Shown in pieces: positions 4,964-13,580 of a DNA stretch of 19,065 bases. This DNA is from a candidate division TA06 bacterium DG_78 (GTDB lineage Bacteria > Hydrothermota > Tepidihabitantia > SM23-42). The position numbers and the translations under genes are program-made. Location: NCBI GenBank assembly GCA_001303225.1, contig LJNI01000027.1, positions 1 through 19,065 of the forward strand. The letters are read 5' to 3'. Position 1 is the first letter of the stretch. Each line of letters opens with the position of its first letter. The notes under the pieces were generated by a model. That model was not told the origin of the DNA. It searched no databases and was given only the letters and a program-made list of their open reading frames with translations.

Positions 4964-7348
4964 ATGAAAAAGATCCGAGAATTGGACTACTCTGAACTAC
5001 GGTGGCAGTGTAATCCGAAAATTCTCAAGTTTAAAAGCATCAAGGATTTAAGTGTCTGTGAGGGTATCATTGGCCAACCAAGGGCAATCGAGGCAATTAA
5101 ACTCGGTATCAATGTGACGTATCCAGGCTACAATATATTTATAACCGGACCTGTTGGTACTGGCAGGACGACTGCTATAACAAAGCTTTTAGAAGAACTA
5201 AAGGTAAAAAAAGGAGACCTAAAAGACTTGATCTATGTAAATAATTTCAGGAATTCGGACATGCCAAAACTCATAGAACTTCCGAGTGGTGAAGGCAGAG
5301 ATTTCAAGCAAGCGATGTTCAATTTAATTAATAATTTAAAAAGCAATATCCCACAAGTTTTTAACAGCGAAGAATATCAAAAGAGAAAACAGAATATTGT
5401 CGATAAATATGAAAAGCAACACCGCACATTACTGAAAGATTTCGAGGAGCGGGTCGAACGTCAAGGGCTCAAAGTTATTCAAATCCAGATGGGACCATTT
5501 GTCCGGCCAGCAATCGTCCCCATCATCGATGGTAAACCAATAAGCTTAGATAAGTTCGGAGAAATGCTCAAAGCGGGCAAGGTAAGTGAAGAGGAGTATA
5601 ATAAGATAAAAGATGAAATCCACCAGCTGGAAAGTGATATGGCGTCTATCTATAGTAAGGTAAAGGAAATACAAGAGGCAGCAAATAACGAAATAATAAA
5701 ACTCAATGAGTGGATGGTTAAACCAGCTGTTTCACAGCTCATCCAGGCTATTAAGAAAAAGTTCCCAGGTAAGAAAATCGAGGAGTATCTCGACGATGTA
5801 CTCCACTCGATAATGAGTGATCTTGAAAGATTTTTAAAAAAAGAAACAAAAGACGATGAATTTAGAGAATACCTCGTTAACGTACTCGTCAATAATGCAG
5901 AAACCAAAGGCGTACCAATCATTTTTGAAACAACACCATCCTATAAGAATCTTTTTGGCACGATTGAGAGGCACACTGTTGGGCCAGGCGTCGTTATAAG
6001 TGACTTTCTCAATATCAAAGCAGGTTCACTCTTGCGTGCGAATGGTGGCTATTTGGTAATCAATGCATTCGACGCGCTGACTGAGCAAAGCGTGTGGCAG
6101 ACGTTGAAAAGGACACTGCGTAACGGAGTAGTCGATATTCAGGCATTCGATCCTTTCTATATTTTTTCAACAACCGCCCTCAAACCCGAACCAATAAGTA
6201 TCGATGTAAAGGTCATTATGATCGGAACACAGTGGCTGTACTATCTCCTCTACTCGTGGGACGAGGATTTCAAGAAGATATTTAAAGTCAAAGCAGATTT
6301 CGATACAGTAATGGATAAGAGTGCTGAAAATATCAATGAGTACGCATCATTCGTAAAATCGATATGCAATGCAGAGGGTCTTTTACCATTTACAAAACAA
6401 GCGATCGCTGAAATTATTGAATACAGCGTACGTATTGCTGGAACAAAGGATAAACTCTCGACGAGATTTCATATGGTTGCTGATATAATACGGGAGGCAG
6501 ATTATTGGGCACGACAAGAGAAGAAAAAAGAAATCCAACCACGTCATATTGAAAAAGCAATTCAGGGCTGGCGCCGCAGGGTGAATATGTATGAGGATAA
6601 AATTCAGGAGCTGATAGAAAAAGATATCCTCATGATCCAAACGAAAGGAGAGGTAGTCGGTCAACTCAATGGGCTCTCAGTGTATCAACTGGGGAGCTAT
6701 TCATTTGGCAAGCCGACAAAGATAACCGCCAAAGTATCATTAGGGAGAACAGGTATCATCAATATCGAACGCGAGGCTAATTTAGGAGGTCGTACGTATA
6801 ATAAAGGTATTTTAATCCTCAGCGGTTTTTTGCGATCACGGTATGCCCAGAATCAACCAATGGCTATTGACGCAACCTTAGGTTTTGAACAATCGTACAG
6901 TGAAGTCGATGGAGATTCTGCATCGAGTGCTGAAGTCTATGCCCTCTTATCTGCTCTCTCAGACTTACCGTTGTCTCAGGAAATTGCAGTAACCGGCTCA
7001 GTCAATCAGAATGGTGAAATCCAACCAATCGGCGGCGTTAATGAAAAAATCGAAGGATTCTATGAAGTCTGTAAAGCAAAGGGGTTTAATAAAAAACAAG
7101 GTGTTATTATCCCTGAGGCAAATATCGACCACTTGATGCTCAAACAAGAAATTGTCGATGCGGTTAAAAAGAACCTATTTCATATCTATACAGTGAAGAC
7201 AATAGATAAAGGAATTGAAATCCTCACTGGTGTCAAAGCAGGTAAACGTACGAAAACGGGTTGGCAGAAAGGCAGCGTCAACTATCTTGTTGAGAAAAAG
7301 ATGAATGAATATGCAGCGAAGATGAAAGGATTTGCTAAAAGCAAATAA
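4964..7348 (+). CDS. LonB-like ATP-dependent protease (AAA_32/Lon_C type)
   Basis: Cytoplasmic AAA+ serine protease of 794 residues in the COG1067 group. In order it has an N-terminal segment, a Walker A-like loop GPVGTGRTT at 62-70 (Arg where Lys is usual, which I recall as normal for this group), a long charged coiled-coil insertion at about 130-290, a Walker B-like GGYLVINAFDAL near 362-373, and a C-terminal Lon protease domain. The catalytic dyad is S652 (in DGDSASS) and K695 (in GGVNEK). They are 43 residues apart, as in E. coli Lon. The start is set by AAGGAGGAAAC before the ATG. It is a single-gene unit with its own promoter, a structured leader and a strong terminator directly after the stop. 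A quality-control role is likely; substrates are unknown. Confidence 0.93.
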   Translation: MKKIRELDYSELRWQCNPKILKFKSIKDLSVCEGIIGQPRAIEAIKLGINVTYPGYNIFITGPVGTGRTTAITKLLEELKVKKGDLKDLIYVNNFRNSDMPKLIELPSGEGRDFKQAMFNLINNLKSNIPQVFNSEEYQKRKQNIVDKYEKQHRTLLKDFEERVERQGLKVIQIQMGPFVRPAIVPIIDGKPISLDKFGEMLKAGKVSEEEYNKIKDEIHQLESDMASIYSKVKEIQEAANNEIIKLNEWMVKPAVSQLIQAIKKKFPGKKIEEYLDDVLHSIMSDLERFLKKETKDDEFREYLVNVLVNNAETKGVPIIFETTPSYKNLFGTIERHTVGPGVVISDFLNIKAGSLLRANGGYLVINAFDALTEQSVWQTLKRTLRNGVVDIQAFDPFYIFSTTALKPEPISIDVKVIMIGTQWLYYLLYSWDEDFKKIFKVKADFDTVMDKSAENINEYASFVKSICNAEGLLPFTKQAIAEIIEYSVRIAGTKDKLSTRFHMVADIIREADYWARQEKKKEIQPRHIEKAIQGWRRRVNMYEDKIQELIEKDILMIQTKGEVVGQLNGLSVYQLGSYSFGKPTKITAKVSLGRTGIINIEREANLGGRTYNKGILILSGFLRSRYAQNQPMAIDATLGFEQSYSEVDGDSASSAEVYALLSALSDLPLSQEIAVTGSVNQNGEIQPIGGVNEKIEGFYEVCKAKGFNKKQGVIIPEANIDHLMLKQEIVDAVKKNLFHIYTVKTIDKGIEILTGVKAGKRTKTGWQKGSVNYLVEKKMNEYAAKMKGFAKSK

Positions 7349-7374
7349 AAAAGGGGGCACAAGCCCCCTTTTTT
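7347..7374. terminator. Bidirectional intrinsic terminator
   Basis: GGGGGC (7353-7358), loop ACAA, GCCCCC (7363-7368), flanked by A6 on the left and T6 on the right, so it works on both strands. It lies between two convergent genes only 24 nt apart. The stop codon of each gene overlaps one edge of the structure. Confidence 0.95.
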
Positions 7375-7639
7375 ATCGCATGCGGTAGACTGCAGGTCTA
7401 ACCTTCTTGAAAATCTTGGGATAGCGGTTGATGATAATATAGACTGATCGCTCTGGATCTTTTCTGTGAAATTTATAACCCCGCTTCTTGAGTCTCTTAG
7501 TAATCTCACGGTAGTGCATTGCCTTTTTTGTTCTCTTCAAAATATCAGCAGTAAGCTCTCTGATTGATGGTTTTTTCTTTTTTCTCCTAATCTTTTTTTT
7601 CTTCATCCTCTTAATTTTTTTCTTTCTCTTCTTTTTCAT
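7373..7639 (-). CDS. Small basic winged-helix protein (HARE-HTH-like)
   Basis: Protein of 88 residues. The first 24 or so are almost entirely Lys and Arg (MKKKRKKKIKRMKKKK...), a nucleic-acid-binding tail. The rest (PSIRELTADILKRTKKAMHYREITKRL ... PAVYRMR) matches my memory of the HARE-HTH winged-helix domain: helix, short strand with 'MHYREI', helix, then a terminal wing. The same fold occurs in RNA polymerase delta subunits and some restriction and chromatin proteins. Ribosome binding site AAGGAGG is 4-5 nt before the ATG. It is the last gene of the holA-leuS operon, 23 nt after leuS, and stops inside the terminator. A nucleoid or RNA polymerase accessory role is plausible but unproven. Confidence 0.75.
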   Translation of the reverse strand: MKKKRKKKIKRMKKKKIRRKKKKPSIRELTADILKRTKKAMHYREITKRLKKRGYKFHRKDPERSVYIIINRYPKIFKKVRPAVYRMR

Positions 7640-7662
7640 TTCTCCTCCTTTTTACAAAATAT

Positions 7663-10110
7663 TTAATCCGAAAAAAGTACAATGTTAAGTATCTTTTCAG
7701 GCACGTATATTGTCTTTTTTATCTTTTTATCCTTTAGATGACGTTGTATTTTCTCATCATCGAGTGCCCCTTTTATTACTTCTTTTTCACCCACACCTCT
7801 TGCTAATTCTAAATGTGAACGCACTTTACCATTGATTTGTATTACCACAGTAATACTTTTGCCGTCAATATAATTTTTGTCATAGTCAAGCCAGTTCTTT
7901 TTCACCAAAGTTCCTCTACCTCCAATACTTGACCATAGTTCGTCCGCCAGATGAGGTACGAATGGTGAGAGTAAGTTGATCAGTACGTAGACACCATATC
8001 CAAACACATCGCTCCTTTTTTGCCAACCATACAATTCATTCAAGAGCTCCCACAGTGCTGCTATTGCAGTATTAAATTTAAATGACTCCAAATCATTTGT
8101 GACCTTTACTATCGTCTGGTTGATTTTAATAAAGAGGTGTTCTTCATCCTGTGACAATTTTTCTGGTTTAGTCTGAGTAATCGATGATTTATTTTCTATA
8201 ACGAGACGGTACATTCGATTAATAAACCTCTCAGCACCGATAACTCCTTCATTACTCCATTCCATCTCTCTCTCTGGTGGCGCAGCAAAAATAATGGCTA
8301 GACGGGCAACATCAGCGCCGCGTTGCTTAGCAAACTGCCCAATAGGGACTATATTACCTTTTGATTTCGACATCTTCACGCCGCCTTTCAACACCATTCC
8401 TAAATTAAAGAGGTTTTTTGTCGGTTCATCAACTGGAATAAAACCCGCATCAAAGAGAACCTTGGTAAAGAATCTAAAATATATCAAATGTCCTGTAGCG
8501 TGTTCACTACTACCGCCTATGTACTGATCAACGGGAAGCCATGTATCAGCATTTACTTTCGAACAGAATTCTCGATCATTCTTTGGATCCAAGTAGCGGA
8601 GAAAATACCATGACGAACAGACAAAGGTATCCATAGTATCAGGATCCCGTTTTGCCTCTGCATTACATGTTGGGCATCTGGTATGAATAAAGCTTTCGAC
8701 CGCGGCAAGTGGTGACTTGCCTCGTGGTACAAAATCGGTGACTTCCTTCGGAAGGAGAACAGGTAATGCACTCTCAGGGGTCGGAACAGTACCACATCTA
8801 TCACAATAGATGATAGGTATTGGTGCACCCCAATATCGCTGGCGTGAAATCAACCAATCTTTTAATCTATAATTGACGCTCGCACCGCCGAGCTTTTTTT
8901 GTGCTAAAAAGTCAGTAACCGCAGCAATGCCCTTTTCCGAATTCATGCCAGTAAACTGTCCTGACTGAACCATGACACCGGGTTCTTCATAGGCGTGTTC
9001 CATGGTATCCAATTTCAATGTTTCACCAGGCGGGTTGATGACGATTTTGATGGGAAGATTGTACTTGCGAGCGAATTGGAAATCGCGTTCATCGTGAGCC
9101 GGCACCCCCATAACAACTCCACTCCCGTATTCGTATAGAACATAATCGGCAACAAAGATTGGTATTTTTTCATTATTTATTGGGTTTATTGCATGACAAC
9201 CTGTAAAGATTCCATCTTTTTCTTTTTCAATACGTTCTCTGTCTGTCTTCTTTGTCGCTTCTTTAACGTACTTTCGTACTTCATCTTCAGTTGAATTTCC
9301 CTTGATAAGATCATCGATCATCTGGTGTTCAGGTGCTACTGACATAAATGTCACACCGTAAATTGTATCTGGCCTCGTTGTAAACACATTGAACACCGCG
9401 TCTTTACCCTCGACCTTGAACACAATGTCACACCCCTCGCTTTTTCCGATCCAATTTTTCTGTATGATCTTTACATTCTCAGACCAACCACCAAGTTTCT
9501 CAAGATCTTTGAGTAATCTCTCCGCATATTCAGTAATTTTAAAAAACCACTGTTTCAATTTTTTCTTCTCAATTACAGCATCACAACGATAACACTTTCC
9601 TTCATCAACCTGTTCATTCGCCAAAACAGTAAGACAACTAGGACACCAATTTACATATGCTTCTTTCTTATAAGCGAGTCCTCTTTTATACAAGAGGAGA
9701 AACATCCACTGGGTCCATTTATAATAATCAGGAGAGCAGGTTATGATTTCTCTCTCCCAATCATAGCTGATCCCAAGTAATTTCAATGATGCATCCGAAA
9801 TCTGAATATTTTCCATAGTCCACTTTTCAGGATGTACGCCAGCTTTAATCGCTTGATTTTCCGCTGGTAACCCAAAGGCATCCCACCCAAAGGGATGGAG
9901 CACATCATATCCTTGTCTCATTTTAAATCGAGCATAGACATCACCAATTACATAATTTCTACCTGTTCCCATGTGAATGTCGCCAGATGGGTACGCGAAC
10001 ATTACGAGGTTATAAAATTTGTTTTTGGGATCGTTGTTGGTGACAAACACGTTTTGCTCATCCCAATATTTTTGCCACTTCTTTTCTACACTACTATGGT
10101 TATATTTCAT
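7663..10110 (-). CDS. leuS: Leucyl-tRNA synthetase
   Basis: Attaches leucine to tRNA-Leu in the cytoplasm; class I synthetase of bacterial type, 815 residues. Seen in order: N-terminal catalytic half with YPSGDIHMGT (40-49) and HPFGWDAFGLPAENQAI; the first zinc module (CPSC ... CYRC); the CP1 editing domain with TTRPDTIYGV and GVPAHDERD; the second Cys cluster (CDRCG ... CPTC); the KMSKS loop (GGVKMSKSKGN); and the anticodon-binding and C-terminal domains. The HIGH motif, normally HMGH in this enzyme, reads HMGT here. The ATG at 10110 is chosen because MKYNHSSVEKKWQKYW is the conserved N-terminus; upstream in-frame sequence overlaps the preceding gene. No clear ribosome binding site is present. 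Second to last gene of the holA operon, 31 nt after the zinc-ribbon gene. Confidence 0.97.
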   Translation of the reverse strand: MKYNHSSVEKKWQKYWDEQNVFVTNNDPKNKFYNLVMFAYPSGDIHMGTGRNYVIGDVYARFKMRQGYDVLHPFGWDAFGLPAENQAIKAGVHPEKWTMENIQISDASLKLLGISYDWEREIITCSPDYYKWTQWMFLLLYKRGLAYKKEAYVNWCPSCLTVLANEQVDEGKCYRCDAVIEKKKLKQWFFKITEYAERLLKDLEKLGGWSENVKIIQKNWIGKSEGCDIVFKVEGKDAVFNVFTTRPDTIYGVTFMSVAPEHQMIDDLIKGNSTEDEVRKYVKEATKKTDRERIEKEKDGIFTGCHAINPINNEKIPIFVADYVLYEYGSGVVMGVPAHDERDFQFARKYNLPIKIVINPPGETLKLDTMEHAYEEPGVMVQSGQFTGMNSEKGIAAVTDFLAQKKLGGASVNYRLKDWLISRQRYWGAPIPIIYCDRCGTVPTPESALPVLLPKEVTDFVPRGKSPLAAVESFIHTRCPTCNAEAKRDPDTMDTFVCSSWYFLRYLDPKNDREFCSKVNADTWLPVDQYIGGSSEHATGHLIYFRFFTKVLFDAGFIPVDEPTKNLFNLGMVLKGGVKMSKSKGNIVPIGQFAKQRGADVARLAIIFAAPPEREMEWSNEGVIGAERFINRMYRLVIENKSSITQTKPEKLSQDEEHLFIKINQTIVKVTNDLESFKFNTAIAALWELLNELYGWQKRSDVFGYGVYVLINLLSPFVPHLADELWSSIGGRGTLVKKNWLDYDKNYIDGKSITVVIQINGKVRSHLELARGVGEKEVIKGALDDEKIQRHLKDKKIKKTIYVPEKILNIVLFSD

Positions 10111-10141
10111 TATGGTGCTAAAGTCAGTGAGGCAAAAATTA

Positions 10142-10864
10142 TTATTTTTCTGGTAGAGAGTCGAGTATTTCGGCACCACATTTTTCGCAGTACCATGAAT
10201 CTGCGGTATTTTTAAAACCACATTTTGGACACGTAACAGCCTTCTCTTCTTTTGCCTCTGCTGGTTCTTCCGGAGGAGAATCTTTCTTCTGTCGAGCTTC
10301 TGGCTTCACGGCTTCTTCAGGTACTAAGAGTTCATCAAGTTGTATGCCATCTGGAGGTTTTTCTTCTAGGATGTGTTCTTCGATCTGAATATCTGTTTCC
10401 TTTTTTGGTTCAGCCTCTTTCTCGAGCTCGAGGCTTTCCTCAATACCCTTAATTTCTACAAAATCTTCGTAGTACTTTATCTGTTCTTTTATTTTTTGCA
10501 AATTTCCAGCTATCGAGTTTAGTTGCACTTTATTTTCTTCACTCGCTTTCTTAAAAGCTCCATCGTCGTATTCACCAATTGAATAGCGCAACTCCATTTC
10601 TTCGTTTTTTAATTTTATTTCCTTTTCTTGCTCAATTAACTTTTCTTCTTCGCCCTTTAAACGGGTTATATCTTCTTTGATAAGATCAGTGTATTCGGCA
10701 AGACTGCTCTCAATCTTCTTCAGTTTATCATCATATTCCCGTTTGACCTTATTATAAACTTCATTACTGACGGTGGCCTTTTTTTCCTCAATCTTCTCCA
10801 ACTTCTCTATCACACTGGAACGCTGTACCTCGACTTCTCTCAGCTTACGCCATTTCTCTTCCAT
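10142..10864 (-). CDS. Coiled-coil protein with C-terminal zinc ribbon, function unknown
   Basis: Protein of 240 residues with no signal peptide. Residues about 1-150 are highly charged heptad-like sequence (Lys/Glu rich) predicted to form long coiled coils. A Glu/Pro-rich flexible linker follows at about 155-210. The end is a zinc ribbon with CPKC and CEKC separated by ten residues, finishing ...GAEILDSLPEK. The ribosome binding site AAAGGAG precedes the ATG at 10864. The gene overlaps the end of holA by 20 nt, so translation is probably coupled. The architecture resembles small bacterial coiled-coil/zinc-ribbon proteins often annotated only as hypothetical. Position between holA and leuS does not define a role. 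Confidence 0.8.
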   Translation of the reverse strand: MEEKWRKLREVEVQRSSVIEKLEKIEEKKATVSNEVYNKVKREYDDKLKKIESSLAEYTDLIKEDITRLKGEEEKLIEQEKEIKLKNEEMELRYSIGEYDDGAFKKASEENKVQLNSIAGNLQKIKEQIKYYEDFVEIKGIEESLELEKEAEPKKETDIQIEEHILEEKPPDGIQLDELLVPEEAVKPEARQKKDSPPEEPAEAKEEKAVTCPKCGFKNTADSWYCEKCGAEILDSLPEK

Positions 10865-11792
10865 ATAAAACTCCTTTACTAAACAAATTTGTCTTGGTAA
10901 GCAAAAAGAGTTCCACCATGAGATCGGCAAAATAGGAACTTCTCTTTATCTTTTTATCAATTATAGCCAGATCATCAAGAATATCTTTCATGTAGCTACC
11001 AGTATGCACATCTGTTCTTGTCTTAAAGTACTGTACTAAGCCCCTCGTGAGCACATCAACGATCTCGGCGTAAGAATGCAAATATGGTCTCAACTCCTCA
11101 AATCGTTCAAGCGCTTCTGTCTTTGCTTCTAAAAATGTATCAACCAATGAATATTTATCGAAATCACATAGTCCCTGTGCGAGATTTTTAATTCCTTCAG
11201 AACTCAGTGTTTTCGCCTCATAAAGGTAATTATCGATTTTCTCAAATTCATTTTTTAACCCAGTAATGTCATTTCTAAATTCCTCTTCTAAATAGTGTAC
11301 TATTGATGCAGATAAATTGAGTCCATCACGTTTATTTTTTCTAACAATCCACTTATGAATATGTTGTCGATCTGGTACAAGCGTCACGTGCGTGGCTTTT
11401 GTGAATGAACCGCTTAGCTTTTTAGACTTGTAGCTATATTTCTTCTTACCTTTCGGTATTGCGTATGTCATAATGACACAATTCGTGACATCAATTTTAC
11501 TCATTGCCTCTGCAAATGTAACTAAATCTCTATCACCTACCTCTTCAAGATGTTTTATAATAATAAGTCTCCGTGGCGAACCAAACGGTGTAATATAGAA
11601 CCTTGGTACAATATCTTCAAATGGCGTTTCAGAGAGTGAAAATGTCTCGAGGTCAAACGACTCATTTACGCCAATGGTTTTTTTAACGGCATTAATAGCA
11701 TTGTCTATGAGCAAAAATTCGTCACCGATAAACAAATACTGATTTGAAATCTCACCTCTTTTTAGTGTATTACGTAGTGCTTGATCCGTCAT
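10845..11792 (-). CDS. holA: DNA polymerase III subunit delta
   Basis: Clamp-loader subunit that opens the beta sliding clamp. The 315-residue length is usual. The N-terminal region YLFIGDEFLLIDNAINAVKK corresponds to the family's conserved 'Y-x-x-G-x-E/D' start, followed by SPRRLIIIKHLEEV and a helical C-terminal collar domain. Sequence conservation in this family is low, so the call rests on the N-terminal pattern, length and domain order. The ATG has no Shine-Dalgarno sequence and lies 6 nt after the -10 box, so a leaderless mRNA is likely. First gene of a four-gene operon with the zinc-ribbon gene, leuS and the HARE-HTH gene. Confidence 0.88.
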   Translation of the reverse strand: MTDQALRNTLKRGEISNQYLFIGDEFLLIDNAINAVKKTIGVNESFDLETFSLSETPFEDIVPRFYITPFGSPRRLIIIKHLEEVGDRDLVTFAEAMSKIDVTNCVIMTYAIPKGKKKYSYKSKKLSGSFTKATHVTLVPDRQHIHKWIVRKNKRDGLNLSASIVHYLEEEFRNDITGLKNEFEKIDNYLYEAKTLSSEGIKNLAQGLCDFDKYSLVDTFLEAKTEALERFEELRPYLHSYAEIVDVLTRGLVQYFKTRTDVHTGSYMKDILDDLAIIDKKIKRSSYFADLMVELFLLTKTNLFSKGVLYGREMA

Positions 11793-11798
11793 AGTGTT

Positions 11799-11826
11799 AT
11801 TTTATACAAATTCCACATCCTGTCAA
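11799..11826 (-). promoter_or_regulatory. Sigma70-type promoter of the holA operon, leaderless
   Basis: Minus strand: -35 TTGACA (11826-11821), 16-nt spacer, -10 TAAAAT (11804-11799), then six bases AACACT and the ATG of holA. A shifted TATAAA with a 14-nt spacer is less likely. Confidence 0.8.
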
Positions 11827-11874
11827 GTAGCAATTCATCTACACCACTTTTCTTTATATTATCATGAGAAAGTT

Positions 11875-13020
11875 TTATGACCAACGTCCAGGAATGTTCT
11901 TTTTGCAGAATGTACATTTCCCATTTTGGATATTGATTGTTTTAATATCATACCCTCTTCGTTCAATAATTACCATGCCACATTGCGGACAGTAGGTACT
12001 CTCCTCTGCAATGCCAGGGACATTGCCGATATACACATACTCCAGACCAACGTTGTGGGCAATGTGTGCTGCTCTTTTAAGTGTTTCGACCGGTGTGGGT
12101 GGGATATTTTGGAGTTTATATTGAGGATAAAATCGCGATAAATGAACTGGCGTTTCTTTACCTAATTGTTGTTTGACCCATGAGAATAGCTGTTCGAACA
12201 TATCGTCTGTATCATTCTTAGTTGGAATAACAAGATTGGTTATTTCAAACCATACCCCCTTTTCCTTCAACATTTTCAATGTCTCGAGCACTGGTGAGAG
12301 TGTACCACCTGTTATGTCTTTATAGAAATCATTACTATAACCCTTGAGGTCAATGTTGGCACCATCAAGATATGGTATCAATCCAGACAAAGGATCTCTG
12401 TTTATATAACCATTCGAGTGGTAGATATTAAGCACACCCTTATTTCTTGCAATCTTTGCCGTCTCGAGCATATACTCATAGAATATAGTAGGTTCAGTAT
12501 AGGTGTAGGCAATCGTAGGTGTTTTATGTTGTAATGCTAAATCAACGAGCTTTTGAGGCGAGACATGATAATTAATAGTTTCATCAGGCCGTGCTTGAGA
12601 AATATCCCAGTTCTGGCAATTTTTACACGTAAAATTACAACCAGCAGTAGCTATTGATAATGCAGTCGTGCCAGGCACAAAGTGGAAGAGTGGCTTCTTT
12701 TCTATCGGATCAATGTGTACTGCACAAGGATTAGAATGAACCAATGTATAGTATTCACCATCGCGATTTTCACGAACACGACAGAATCCCCTCTTACCCT
12801 TCGTGACGATGCAAACACGTGGACAGAGGAGACACCGGACTTTCTTGTTTGTCAGTTTTTCGTAATAGAGAGCCTTTTGTGCCTTTATGAAGCCGTATTG
12901 TGCCTCCTGGGCTTCAGCAAATCGTGTCAATTTTGGTAGAATGAGCCCACTCAGTGCAAGCATACTACACCGCTTTAAGAAATCACGCCTCGATAGTGTC
13001 TGCTCAAAGATAAGATTCAT
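11875..13020 (-). CDS. amrS: Radical SAM enzyme of the AmmeMemoRadiSam type with a Tat signal
   Basis: COG1180-type radical SAM protein of 381 residues matching the 'AmmeMemoRadiSam system radical SAM enzyme' family. The N-terminus SRRDFLKRC (10-18) followed by a hydrophobic stretch and FAEAQEA is a twin-arginine export signal. Next come a Cys-rich segment C63-x2-C-x3-C-x9-C80, the radical SAM cluster C128-x3-C-x2-C135 (CNFTCKNC), and a C-terminal zinc-ribbon-like pair (CPQC ... CTFC). The usual partner proteins Memo and AMMECR1 are absent from the window. The ATG at 13020 has no ribosome binding site but is 5 nt from a TATAAT box. Monocistronic as far as visible. The reaction catalysed is not established for the family. 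Confidence 0.88.
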   Translation of the reverse strand: MNLIFEQTLSRRDFLKRCSMLALSGLILPKLTRFAEAQEAQYGFIKAQKALYYEKLTNKKVRCLLCPRVCIVTKGKRGFCRVRENRDGEYYTLVHSNPCAVHIDPIEKKPLFHFVPGTTALSIATAGCNFTCKNCQNWDISQARPDETINYHVSPQKLVDLALQHKTPTIAYTYTEPTIFYEYMLETAKIARNKGVLNIYHSNGYINRDPLSGLIPYLDGANIDLKGYSNDFYKDITGGTLSPVLETLKMLKEKGVWFEITNLVIPTKNDTDDMFEQLFSWVKQQLGKETPVHLSRFYPQYKLQNIPPTPVETLKRAAHIAHNVGLEYVYIGNVPGIAEESTYCPQCGMVIIERRGYDIKTINIQNGKCTFCKKNIPGRWS

Positions 13021-13025
13021 AGTGT

Positions 13026-13053
13026 ATTATAATTGATAACAAACTATTGTCAA
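13026..13053 (-). promoter_or_regulatory. Sigma70-type promoter of the radical SAM gene, leaderless
   Basis: Minus strand: -35 TTGACA (13053-13048), 16-nt spacer, -10 TATAAT (13031-13026), then five bases ACACT and the ATG. Both boxes are perfect consensus. Confidence 0.88.
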
Positions 13054-13082
13054 TTATCCACCCTACACTATTTGACTCAATG

Positions 13083-13100
13083 TTAAACCTATTGGTTTAA
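13083..13100. promoter_or_regulatory. Short hairpin between the PPC-domain gene and the radical SAM promoter
   Basis: TTAAACC (13083-13089), loop TATT, GGTTTAA (13094-13100). No T-tract follows on either strand. It may be a weak terminator for the gene ending at 13115 or a regulator site 30 nt upstream of the amrS -35 box. Confidence 0.4.
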
Positions 13101-13114
13101 TGAATCCAGAGACA

Positions 13115-13534
13115 CTATACATCGAGTACTGGTAAATTAGTATCCCTATCTTTTTTTCGCTTCAGAATTCCCGTGAATGGAAAGATAACTATTTCACAGG
13201 TTGCAGGAACAGTTGCCTGAACCAAATGACCACCGACAGCATCGAAGTCTCTATTCGTTATGGTGACGTGGCAGTGAACTATTATGTCACCACTATACGT
13301 CGAAATATTACCGATGAAACTCGTAAATTCATATTCACCCTCAAAAACCTTTTTTATGTATGTTCTTTGGTCGACATCGAAATAACCGAGAACTACACTA
13401 CTCCCCACTCCGAGACCAAAAAAGAATGCACCATTGATTTTTTGATTCTCGGCTGCCTTTTTTAATGCGGTAATAATCTCATCATTCTTGTGTAATCGTA
13501 AAACATAATAATGGTCAAACTTTTTTATGAGCAT
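13115..13534 (-). CDS. PPC-domain (DUF296) protein
   Basis: Single-domain cytoplasmic protein of 139 residues. It fits the PPC/DUF296 fold: an N-terminal VLRLHKNDEIITALKKAA, the glycine-rich FFFGLGVGSSVVLGYFD, then SGDIIVHCHVTITNRDFDAVGGHL with the clustered histidines, and a final strand CEIVIFPF. In plants this domain is attached to AT-hook proteins; free-standing bacterial versions are common and their function is unknown. The ATG at 13534 follows GGGAGG with a short four-base gap. It has its own promoter and diverges from the sigma54 activator gene. Confidence 0.85.
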   Translation of the reverse strand: MLIKKFDHYYVLRLHKNDEIITALKKAAENQKINGAFFFGLGVGSSVVLGYFDVDQRTYIKKVFEGEYEFTSFIGNISTYSGDIIVHCHVTITNRDFDAVGGHLVQATVPATCEIVIFPFTGILKRKKDRDTNLPVLDV

Positions 13535-13552
13535 TCATCCTCCCATTATTCT

Positions 13553-13580
13553 ATTATAGTGAAAATCTGATTGAATTCAA
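13553..13580 (-). promoter_or_regulatory. Promoter of the PPC-domain gene
   Basis: Minus strand: -35 TTGAAT (13580-13575), 16-nt spacer, -10 TATAAT (13558-13553). The leader is about 11 nt and just fits a GGGAGG. The region is covered by an inverted repeat: GTGAAAA (13559-13565), a perfect ATTGAATTCAAT (13570-13581), and TTTCAC (13584-13589). Confidence 0.75.

Noticed and set aside
8553..8828. Open reading frames inside leuS, the Lon-like gene and the activator gene in other frames
   Set aside because: They are out-of-frame readings of conserved coding sequence and show no independent start signals.
10111..10221. N-terminal extension of leucyl-tRNA synthetase to 10221
   Set aside because: The extra 37 residues overlap the zinc-ribbon coding sequence and precede the conserved MKYNHSSVEKKWQKYW start; they have no family similarity.
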